DNA of 41,767 bases from Ichthyophonus hoferi. Taxonomy: Eukaryota > Opisthokonta > Ichthyosporea > Ichthyophonida > Ichthyophonidae. How positions within the stretch are numbered: the stretch's first letter is position 1; each line of letters starts with the position of its first letter. Positions 11,640 to 22,354 of this stretch are shown here, piece after piece. The position numbers and the translations under genes were made by a program. The stretch is taken from assembly GCA_002751075.1 (NCBI GenBank), contig NAOQ01000198.1, positions 6,504-48,270 of the forward strand, in the 5' to 3' direction. The notes beneath the pieces were generated by a model. That model saw only the letters and a list, made by a program, of their open reading frames with translations, did no database searches and was not told the DNA's origin.

Positions 11640-12891
11640 GATACTTGCTTGGGGAAAGGTATAAGAGGGTAGGATAGGATAAGATATAATTAGATAAACT
11701 AGAATTTGATAGAATATAATAGGGTAGAATAGGATGCAGGGGGTTGTATTGGATAATTAATGGTAGCCATCCATTGGTTGTTGTAGCTTATGCTCTTATA
11801 TTATTGATGCACTTGCAACCATTCCCTCCTAGTATTTCTCTCTCCTCTTGCCATTCAACGCATGTTTACAATACATCACGGCCTACAGTGTATACCCACC
11901 TACCGCTATATGACCTATCCATACAACATTTAAATTATTATCAACTATGGCTTAGTGTATCCAACAATACCCTACAGTATCTTACTTATGACCTAGTCAT
12001 TGGATGTCAAATTAAATCCCTTATTATATGAGATTAATCGGGCCTTAGTGTACCAATTAAAAGGGTCGACTTTTAAAGTTATACAGCGGTCAATTATATG
12101 CTCGATTGTATTTTAAATATACATATTGGGAGGTAGTTAAACGTAGATTTTTGGATCAACATTATATTTTGCATGATAAGTATACTAGCCAATTGGTTAG
12201 AACTCTTAGCCTAGGAGCTTATGTTCATATAAATGGGAGTGATTGGTTAGCGTAAAAATATACGGACTGATATCTACATGTCATGCGTTGTCTTGTGTTA
12301 TGTTGTATTATATGTATATTTATATGTATAATAATGTATTATATTGTATTGCACTGTATAATATTGCACTATATTGTATTACATTGTACTGCATTGTATT
12401 GTATTGTATTGTATTTGGATTGTATTATATTGTATTGTATTGGGTTGTATTTTATCGTAGTTAAGTGTAGACCAATAGTATACTCACGCATTGTCGTATT
12501 GCCTTAGATAATATATATAGTATAACTACCATATAAGGATATCGTTGAGAGAAAAATGTAATACCATCAGTATAGGGAGAACATGTATATTGGTTCAAAA
12601 AATAAAACAGATCAATTGGAATCATAAAATACTAAATAAGAGAAAGGGACAGGGAGTGGGAGAAGGAACTACAACAAAAAATAATATAAATTAATATAAA
12701 TTAGAATAAAGTGAAACAAAACAGTACAGTATGAAAGAGAAAGAGAAAGAAATAAAAATACATTAACAAAACAATATCCAGCTAATAGTATATATAAATG
12801 CCTTTTATATAATTTACAACATCCATAAGGCCCGTTAGATGTATCTCATTCTCATTCACATACATATATATATATATGTATCATTATGACG
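11640..12891. other. Convergent intergenic region with TATTG-type low complexity
   Basis: This is the spacer between the ends of bL35m (+) and MSL1 (-). It includes GGATA-type simple sequence at 11660-11740 and a TATTG-rich tract at 12326-12465. The open frames at 11744-12031 and 12243-12507 are read-outs of simple sequence, not genes. Confidence 0.5.
12326..12465. repeat. TATTG-type minisatellite
   Basis: Imperfect pentanucleotide units (TATTG, with TACTG, TATTA and GGATTG variants) run for about 140 bases. Confidence 0.8.
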
Positions 12892-15800
12892 TCAACGGCG
12901 CCTTGTCCTTCCCCGAGGCAACCTCCTCCTAAGATTAGAAAGGATATTATTGGGAGAACCCTTTTTTCCAAGCTCAGATATACTCTCCCCTCCCTCTCTC
13001 TCCCCGCCAATAGACCCTGTACGGCTCGATAGCCTTCGTAATGTGATTGGTCGGCGGGCAACTCGTTCACCAATACTCTCTTGGCTACTACTATGATGAT
13101 CGCCCCTTCCACCACTACGGAGAGAATGATTGGTGTCTGTATAAGAGGAGGGGTTAAGGGTAGGAAAGGAGGGAAGATAGAGAGGTACTATACTACTTCC
13201 TATTTCTGTGGTGTCTTTGTTGGGTAGGTATATAGTATCCTTAATAGGTATGTCATCGGGGTCTTCGTATTGGATATCCAATGACTCCTGGCTCTTATTG
13301 GGCACTGTGTCTTGGTTCTTATTGGCTACATTATCCCCCCCTACTCTGTCTTTATCTTCTATTGCAGGGTGAAACACTATATCTCTGTCAGCCAATGGCA
13401 GGAGAGAGTCCTCTGTTGCCATGGTGAAGTTTTCCGTTATAGAAGATAGTTCCTGCTTAATTATTGTCCTATCAGAATCGATAAACTGTACGCTTGTCTT
13501 TGGAATCATCTCCTCCTTTTGGGCTGTTATGATTGGCTTAAAAGTGGTACTCGGGTCAACTGGAGAATCCACCACTCTATTGTGATTGGTTTTAATTTCC
13601 GATCTCAATGATTCATGTGTAGGTTCTAGATGTGTAATTCGATTGGTTGCTATGGATAGCAATGACTGTCTCCTCAAATCATTGTACTGTTCTTCGGTAG
13701 GCGGGTTATAGTCGTTGGCCTCTACAGGTTCCTTCATACTTACAGGTGGCACCCCCTTCTCTTCATGGTCATTGCTACCATCCCTCCCACTTTCTCTCCC
13801 CTCTTCTGCTATCATGCTCGCATCCTCCTTTACATCCATCGCCAACTCCTTCTCCATTCTCTCTCCCTTTCCCTCTTCCACATCTTGGCTTGTAATTGAT
13901 TGGTCTAGATCTACAGTGCTAACTATAGTTGTATCCTTTCCCTCCTCCCCCGCTACTCCCTCTCCATCACCCTGGACTTCCTCCCCCTCCCCACCAGTTG
14001 TAGTGGGACCTGAACTTCGTAGGGTCCTTTTAGTGCCATCACCATGGTAATCACCACTCCTATACCCAACGAAAGACAACTCTTCCTGGAACGAGTACGG
14101 GCCTCTACGAGGTAATTTAAACAAACGAGGTTCCTTATATGGCACCGGACAGCCAAAGGCCACCAATGGCAGGTGGTCTGTGACCTCAATGACCAGAAGA
14201 TTGGTATACGGGTCGGGCCAGAATGAAAAGGGTCGCTTGACTCGTTTATAAACCCGTGGGGAAGTTAAAGAATTGGCCGGATTGAAAGCAGTATTTGTCT
14301 GGTGGTGTAATTGTAATAATAGTTGTTCTCTTTCTGTTTTCCGTCTCCTTCTCTCTAATGTCTCAAATCGTTTATGGCGGAGTTCAAAGGCTTCGTCCGT
14401 TATGTCCTATAATGCATAGAGAGGGAGAGATAAATAGATAGAGAGAGAGAGAGAGAGGAGGGGAGGGGGGAAACTAAATCAGAACAATGGTAAAGTAGAC
14501 TGGTTGCTAAACGGTATTATTATATGTATTGGCTATATTTCTACTGTGTGTATATAGCGAAAAGAGAGAGAAGAGGCTGAAAGGGGTGTGTAGTCTGTGC
14601 CCCAAAGCATTTGTAAAGTATGTATGTATGTATGTGTGTGTATATGAACTATCTATCTATCAATCCTGTATGTTATAGGGTGGGAAATGGCAAGTAATAG
14701 AGTAGAGATAGAGAGAGAGAGCGAGGGAGAGATAGAAATAAATCCTTCCCAACCTCTTCCTCTCCCTCGGGTATAACGGGCGGGCTATGATAACGTGTAT
14801 GACGACCTGTCGTTATGATTGGCTCTTTCACCTCATTGTCAGCCCCACATTTCCAGGATGGAACTATATATGGTAAAGGACAACCACGTGTTACTAGTGA
14901 TTACATACGGTGATTAGATAGTTAAAATCTACACACATACACACATATATCCTGTATTTAATAGCAAACACTACTGTAATATCTATCGAGATATTCAGGC
15001 TCTAGGAAATAAAGTGGGTAGAGAAGGCACCCTATGTAGGGAACCCAGAAAGGAAAGAAAGTATTAATAAGGCATGGTATTGTTACAGGCAAAGGAGTAG
15101 AGAAGGAGAGAGAAGAGTGGCTAAAGGTCATACCATGCTACGTCACAGAATGTATAGCTATGTGCATAGATAGAGATAGAGAGATAGAGATAGGAAAGTA
15201 AACAATATAGAATATAGGTAAAAGTAGTTGGTAAAACTCACTGAGAATGTGCTCTACAGGCAGGGCTGGCGCAACCAATAGGCCATACGGTTTGTCTACT
15301 TCCATGTATTCTATTGGTGGGGTTGCGCAAATGGGAGATGGGGCTTCAGGGCACGGTGCGGTGCTTTGCTCTAGGGGAATATTTTGCTCTAGGGGGACTG
15401 TAATAATACTGTCTGAGGTTGATTGTGATTGGTGGGTGGGGGCTAGGATAGAAGGGTTAGGCGAGGTGGGTATGTGTTGATAAATGCATGATGCCATGAT
15501 AGTACAGTAGTACGTACGTATGTATGTATATATATATATATATGTACGTATGTGTGTATGAATGTATGTATGTGTACGCATGTAGGTATGCATAATAATA
15601 ATATGATGGGATGATGGTACGTATGATAGTATATACAACACTGTAATAGCCTAGTAATATAATACTATCTACCACCACACTCCTCTCCCCCTCTTACGTT
15701 ACAATCACCTTTTCCCTTGCTCTTTGGCTCTACCTTTACTATTTTAGGCTGTTGTTGTTGCCTGGAAAACGAAGGGGTAATAATATTACGAGAGGATAAC

Positions 15801-16237
15801 TTCTCCTTTAAAGCTTCTTGCCTCTCTAGCCTAGCTATCTTTTGGTCACGATCCCGTCTCGTATCCTCTAAGTCTTGGGTGAGTTTCTCAATAATATGTT
15901 GTTGTTCTTGTATTAATTGTAGCTGCATTAACAGCATGCGCTGTAGGCAATCTGTAATATCTTTAGACCCAGAAGCAAGGGCCCCCTCTTCTACCTCTTC
16001 AATAAGGGATTCACATGATGTCTGTATAGCGGAAACATCAAGTTTGGCCGGGGACAACGCAGCCTTAAGAGGAAGAGAAGAGGGGACTGTAGTGGAGGTC
16101 ATGTTGTTATTGTTGTCACTTGCAAAAAGTTTACGGCGTGAGGGAAGAGGAGAATATGTTACACCTGTAGGTAGTTTTACAGTTGATAGTTCTGGCCTAC
16201 GTGTAGGGGTCCTTCGCTGTAGAAGGGTGTGTTTCAT
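12892..16237 (-). CDS. MSL1: MSL1 homologue, scaffold of the male-specific-lethal histone acetyltransferase complex
   Basis: Four exons (16237-15673, 15442-15242, 14893-14754, 14406-12892) give about 806 residues. The last two joins keep frame in phases 1 and 0; the first, also phase 1, has an ambiguous donor. MSL1 is the nuclear scaffold that holds MSL2, MSL3 and the H4K16 acetyltransferase MOF/KAT8. Residues about 95-147 form the coiled coil (CLQRMLLMQLQLIQEQQ ... RDQKIARLERQ), matching the MSL2-binding helix. The PEHE region runs from VPSW at about 266-269 through an Arg/Lys-rich helix (HKRFETLERRRRK) to HLPLVAFGCPVP at about 380-391, close to human FLPVVAFGRPLP. KANSL1 lacks that last motif, which argues for MSL1. 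About 395 acidic, Ser/Thr-rich residues follow, far longer than the human tail, ending in an RRRLPRGRTRRR basic patch. An in-frame TAA just before ATG 16237 supports the start. The exon 3 donor (GAG|GTTGGG) is weak. Confidence 0.85.
14437..14460. repeat. (GA)n microsatellite in MSL1 intron 3
   Basis: A GA dinucleotide run lies just upstream of the last MSL1 exon. On the gene strand it forms the CT-rich tract before the acceptor. Confidence 0.85.
15512..15592. repeat. (GTAT)n-type microsatellite in MSL1 intron 1
   Basis: Interrupted GTAT, GTAC and TA units fill this part of the intron. The His/Thr/Tyr-rich reading frame across it is a by-product of the repeat. Confidence 0.85.
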
Positions 16238-17654
16238 GTTTTAAGGCTAACAGGTACTTAGTACATTTTGCTAAGATACCCGTTAGACAGCCTGTATAGC
16301 TATGGAAATATCTCTCTTTGTCACGGCTATGAACTCCCTTTATCTTCTTTATCTTCTTTATCTTCTTTATCTTTATATCTGCTTTGTTCTTCTCTCTTTT
16401 GCCTATATGCCTGTCTGTCTGTCTTTCCTTCTCTCTCTTTCTAACTCATTCATTCAACACTCTCACTTGATTTCTGTCTTTCACTTCCGCTTTCTTCCTT
16501 TCTCTATTTCCATATATCGATATACATACCATTCTATAAGTCCATTCTATAATATATATATATATATATACACGCACGTACATCTATAGTTATATATGTA
16601 GCTCCAAGTCCTATTTTCCGGCTGTTCTTTCTATTATTACTCCCATTATCAAGTTATATAAACAATAACAGTGTTGTATCCCATCCGTATGCCTATACTA
16701 TATACACACATATAATAATAGGATATAGAGACTATATATTTATATATTTACATAATATTGTGATTACATATACTTTCCTCACATCTGATGTCCGCAAAAA
16801 CAACCGACTAACAAACGGGTATATATGGTTATTCATGGAACATTCCTATTGGTGTATATGTTTGGCCAATGCCCCTTGACCATTTAAATGGTACCATATA
16901 TAGATATAATACAGACCTGGTGATTCGTTAATTAAAACCAATTAAATATTAGATTGCTCTCATTGTTTTATGTGTATATACGAAAGTTTATTTCAAAGCA
17001 CTTGTATAGTTAGGATGGTAGATATCGTTTTATATATTATATTTTGACAAGGAAAAAAGAAAAAATATAAAGTATTATTTTTATACATCTCTTTGCCTCT
17101 ATTAATGTCAATAAACTAATCTATTACTTATAATAGTATCAAATATTATCGAAAATACCTCGTTTAGTGATGTCATTGTCAACTATCTTACTATATATCC
17201 TTTCAGTTTTGTTATGTTGGTTTGGAATTATTCAATATAGCCCATTGTGTATTTGTTATATTTATTCCTTTCTCTGCTCTTATTGGTGAAAAAGCAATTC
17301 CATCGCAACAGCGGTTATATTGCTATGTAAATAATAACTATTATTATTATTTAATGTTAGTAAATAGTTCCCCGACTCCTGGACGAGGGAGATATCCGGA
17401 CTCTGATTATCGTATTTGAGTGTCAATGGTGAATTAGACATTAAAATAAAAATGTGATGATTATGTACATATATATTATGATATTGTTTGATTATGTAAT
17501 AAATGGAAAGTTTTGTGTGTTATGTATGAGTGGTTTCTTATTGTATGGCATGAGCGCCAGATGCGTGTCAGGGCCGAGGTGCGCGGACCTTTATTAGTTG
17601 TTTCCTTTTCCTTTAATCCTTTCTCGATCCTCGTTTATCGTGGGTATTAACTAT
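16238..17654. other. Upstream flank of MSL1, no gene recognised
   Basis: This is the presumed promoter side of MSL1. It starts with pyrimidine-rich simple sequence and becomes AT-rich. No convincing coding exon is visible; the short frame at 17222-17419 has no family resemblance. Confidence 0.4.
16338..16375. repeat. (TTTATCTTC)n nonamer tandem repeat
   Basis: About four near-perfect copies of a nine-base unit stand about 100-140 bases upstream of the MSL1 start codon. Confidence 0.85.
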
Positions 17655-17945
17655 GAACACCCATATAGCTGTATTCATTCAGTTGTAAATGACCTGACCT
17701 TTTGTAAAGATTATTATTGGCTAATACAATTAACAGAAGGTCACTGAGACCCACTAGAATTGTCTGATCTTATCTTGATAATATAATACCATTGGTATGC
17801 TCATTTGAATAGCTCTTTAGCCAATTACCTCATCAATGTAAGTGTCCACATACTATATATCGACAAATCAATTTACCCGATCGGGAACGTTCTTCAACTA
17901 ACTAGATCATTTCTTGATACACTTTATCAGGACTTCAGCCGTAAG
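17655..17945 (+). repeat. Dispersed repeat, copy 3
   Basis: It shares with 27139-27305 the blocks CATAGCTGTATTCA (here ATATAGCTGTATTCA), ATTGGCTAATACAATT, GAGACCCACTAG and ATTGTCTGATCTTATCT. It also shares a shorter set with 9130-9400. It stands about 0.8 kb past the 3' end of proline dehydrogenase copy A. No coding potential. Confidence 0.7.
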
Positions 17946-18488
17946 AGTTAACAATCTTGCAGCATAAATCATTAAATCATAACTAACGTATCATTAAAAG
18001 TAAAATATATCATTTTATAATTGAAGTAGTATATAAACTCAGTCATAGTAAGGTATTAAAACTACATTAAAAGTAGCTCTAATAATTCTTTTGCTAACTA
18101 CCAATAGACTATTGTAGTAAATGCACATGATAGCTAAGAGTAAATAAGTACAAATTTTATTCCTTCGTTTTTAGTGGTGTACTACGTTTTAAAATATATA
18201 AATGCAAGATAATGTTCATTGGGTTAGTTATGATTCAGAATGAAAAGAACAAAACCAAAACAGCTGTCTGAGTTATATATCATATCATACCAGTTTTTTA
18301 AATATATATATACCCCATGAGAAACCTGCGTTATTTAAAAAATTCAATGAAATAGTGCATCAAAATGAACCACTATTGTGGACTGATGGGCAAATTCAAG
18401 CAAGAATTGCTGGAATTATAATGACATACTTATGTATATCTCTTTGTTTATCTTCACAAGTAATTAAATGGGAATCGTAAAAAAAGAC

Positions 18489-18498
18489 TTTATTTATT
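18489..18498 (-). promoter_or_regulatory. Probable poly(A) signal of proline dehydrogenase copy A
   Basis: The plus-strand TTTATTTATT gives two overlapping AATAAA hexamers on the gene strand, about 240 bases after the stop codon. Confidence 0.45.
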
Positions 18499-18568
18499 AC
18501 ACTTCAACACTCATTCATGATTCATGGAGGTGGCAAAGCTTATAGGGTCTATAATTAGCTTGAAAACC

Positions 18569-18742
18569 ATTCAATAGATGGGCAATAGTTCATGAACGTA
18601 AATAAAACAATCTAGTTAGTATCAACATATATATACGTTTAGAATGCTTGATGCATTTTTATGTATTGAGGGCATGGAGCTTTGAATATTCAATAGATGG
18701 GCAGTAAGTAATTCATTAAAGTAAATAAAACAATCTAACTAA
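18569..18742. repeat. Short direct duplication overlapping the stop codon of proline dehydrogenase A
   Basis: Units at 18569-18621 and 18688-18742 share ATTCAATAGATGGGCA and GTAAATAAAACAATCTA, with small differences between. The right unit includes the stop codon of the gene (18739-18741), so the duplication copied the coding end into the 3' UTR. Confidence 0.75.
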
Positions 18743-21700
18743 CTAGATTGTTTAGTAGCCTGAGAGAGCAGAGTGCTTTGGGGAAGCATTGATGATAGTA
18801 TTCTTCTTCTAAACTCGGTCCACAACATTCCCCTTTCAGTCATTGTGCTGTTGAGGACGGTGCTGTTTTCCTGGGCACGGCGGATCTGTACGATTGACTG
18901 GTTGTTACTATGATGCTAAAGTATCTCATTAGTGGGAAGGTGAGCCATCGGCTATATATGGTATTAGTTATTTAAATAAAAAATCGTATGATAAATGTAC
19001 ATTATATCATACCATTTTAGTAGGATATCTAAAAAAGCGGGAAATGCTATCCAAGTATAAAGTTAAAAGTTAAAAGCAACCCAAGAACACAATTGGATAA
19101 TAAATAGTAGACATACATAGCTGCAATATGGATCTAACCAGTAATGATTAGAGCCCTATATATGCATAAAAGCACAGTACATACATAATATACAATATAG
19201 GTAGCATTCATTCTAAGTGTTTTGTAGAACTTGTTGACCTAGCTATAGTATGTTTGGTGACTGAGTTAATAATACAACATACCAGGTATGGAATGGTTTC
19301 ATTGATGGGACCGTAAGGAACATATTTAGCAATATTGAAGGCTTGATCGGCCAAAGTTAGAGAGATATAATCGCACATTCCCATGAGTTGGCCAAAATAA
19401 ACCGCGTCGCTCTGTAGATTATAGTTTATTATTATACGGGCTAGATGAGTCATATTATACTATCATAAATTACTATCATATTACCGTTCATGCATATATA
19501 AAATATAATATATATTACCGTGCTACCATCACACATACCCGATTATACTATAACGCATACATACATACTAAAATATCAACTACTAGATCACCATTATGCA
19601 CATATACACTAATTAATAATAATTACAGAGAACTGAGCACATATCCCAAAAGAAAGCCAAACCACAAACAACTTGGCTTTCATCCTCACGTCAATTCCAT
19701 CCTATTCCATCCTATTCCATCAACCATATTTTTCATATTTTTCTAATGGTGTAATGAAATATAATGTAATATAATGAATATCACCGAACCAAAGTTATGC
19801 CAGAACTACAAGCTGGCCGCGTCAACCAACTTATTTCTGAAACAGAAACAGACATTTCTAGTTTACGTGCTAAAATAAAAAAAGACGCTAAAATTCACTA
19901 GCGAATACATAAACTATCGAATAAATAAACATCTGTCACGTTAAACGCACTGTTGTGCACGGCAAACAAATGCGATGAATGCCAAACCAAACGCACTGTC
20001 TAAAGATGTACTAACCTTGGCCAGAATACCAAGTTCTTTCATGTGCCTTACAGCAGCAAGAATGGTATTTTCGTTATGACTAGCAATCATATACATGACA
20101 GGCTTTACATTAGGATCCTTCTGGGAATTGGCCACTTGTTCTAACACGAAGCGAACGCCAGTGTTGTAGTTATTATCAGTATCTTGTTTGGTGTTGCAGA
20201 TAGGATCGAATAAGTTGAGCTCTTCCGCTCGTTGTCTTTCACTAAGCTGTGTTCACATCACAGTTATCGAGATTAGAGTGTATATAATGTATAACAGATA
20301 GTATATAATATAGTATACATTACATATGATACTGTATGCGTTTTGTGCTATATGTATGCGTGTATTTTTATTTATGCTTCAAAACCAAGGTATTTATTCT
20401 CTTGCTTCCCTGTACTATCCTTTCCCTCCTTTATCATATTATGTCATACGCATTATTATTCAAATATGGCAACCGGAACAATTGTATGATTCTTAACCAA
20501 TCCAATAGCCAATGTAGTATTATTTCTAAAGTAGACAAATTAAAAATAGCCAAACATACGCGTTATGAAACAAAACAATGTGAAACACTTCACATTGTTT
20601 ATCCACACAAAACAAACAAACATATACACTTTCTATCTGTCTCCCTACTAAGCAACGCACAGCCAAACCATACTATACCATGCTATATCACTCTATACCA
20701 TGCCATACTATACTATATCATACCATACCATACTATATCATATCATACTATATCATACCATATACCATACCCTACCATACCCTAACCTAACCTAACCTAC
20801 CCTACCCTACCATACACTCTACTTACCATATAAGCACCGCGAACCATCTTGAGACCAAAGCAAAGTCCTTCTCTTTGGGACCTGGTGTAGTCCAACTTAA
20901 GTTTGCTAAGAGCATTTTTAAGATACATCTGGTTGGTATTAAATATCATGGGGGTTTCTACGTTAAATTTCCTTGCCATTGTAAAGGCCATAAGATCAAT
21001 GCAAGGCTGGAAGTACGTCTGCTCCGCGTCAATCATAAGCCGTACATTTTTCTGTGGAGATGATAATATAAAATTAGGCAGTGATGGGGAGAGATAGGGG
21101 AGGGTAGTAGGGGAAGTGTACATTAATTAAGCATTACATGCACTGGTTATGTTAGTGTATGTATGTATAATAATATATATGATAGAATGTATGCATGTAT
21201 GGTATACTAGTACTGTGATAAGCTGTAAGGATGATAATAGTTTACTAATACGAAGGCATACACATCATACTACACGGTATTCTCTCTATAAACAATACCA
21301 TATGAACGTACAACCCAGGGCATATATTACACATACCCTCCACCCAACCATTTGTTGTATTATCATTTTTTATACAAGAGAGGTATATAGATAGAAAGAG
21401 AGTATAACCAAACCATTCCAATAAACAACAATTTACAACAGATAATTTCCTATGTTTCCTGTACTGCACTAACCTTCTGGGCAGCAGTGCAAATACGATC
21501 CATACGAGCTATCAAGGCGTGAAGCTCGGTAATGTCATCTTCACTCCAGCTAGGGGGCTCATACACTAGAGGGGCTACAGAGTCCTTTTGATCCTCCTCT
21601 GCCTTGGTCATCCAGATCCGTTTCTCATCGCAATGTACATTAACTCGGTTCTGTATAGGGAGAGAGAAGGGGGGAGAGAAAGATACTACATGTTAGAGAG

Positions 21701-22322
21701 GTTTGGCTATTCAATCCTTAGCAGAGTAGAGTATATAACATGTATTATTGACTTCCTCTCCACCACTATCTATCTCTATCTATCATTTTATCATTGCATA
21801 TCGCTAGTGTCATATCACCCTGGCCCTACGCAGTACAAACATAACATACAACGTATTAGAAGTTCCTACCTATTTACATGCTTACATGTTTACCGCTATA
21901 ACCTCACCACTATTTTCAATCTCTCTGCCCACCTACCTCGGACTGGAAGAATGCCCTCACACTAGGGTTGGTAATAGGCAAAGCAGCTTCAAAGTCAAGC
22001 AAGTCCACCTGGCCATCTTTATTCACGTCAAATCTATGGAAGAGATGGTTCATTTCCTTCTCGGTTAGCTTGTAGCCCATATTGTGCAGCCCTTTTGTAA
22101 ACTGTATCAGTGATAGGTTACCAGTCATATCGGCATCTAGCATCTTAAAGGTGTTTCTAATATAGTTCAGCATATTCGTGGCTCGGATGAGAATCTCCGG
22201 CTTAGAAAGTGGGGTCACCTTGACTGCCGCAAAGGTGTTGGGTTCCATGGCGGCAACCTAATTGAATAAAAGACCGTGGTGTGAGTGGGCGGCATTGCTT
22301 GGTAAAAAAGAGTATTTATAGA

Positions 22323-22354
<32 letters not shown>

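Noticed and set aside
11744-12507. Short plus-strand frames downstream of bL35m
   Set aside because: They derive from simple TATTG and GGATA-type sequence and overlap one another in different frames.
13715-14050. Plus-strand Ser/Pro-rich open frame of 111 codons
   Set aside because: It is the antisense shadow of MSL1 exon 4, whose minus-strand frame continues a recognised PEHE protein.
15457-15678. Minus-strand Tyr/Thr/His-rich frame
   Set aside because: It is a translation of the GTAT microsatellite in MSL1 intron 1, with no acceptor placing it in an exon.
15717-16244. Plus-strand open frame of 175 codons
   Set aside because: It is the antisense shadow of MSL1 exon 1; the minus frame encodes the conserved coiled coil.
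20336-20785. Plus-strand open frame of 149 codons
   Set aside because: It runs through an intron of proline dehydrogenase A and ends in CCATA simple repeat, giving an artificial Tyr/His/Ile/Pro-rich tail.
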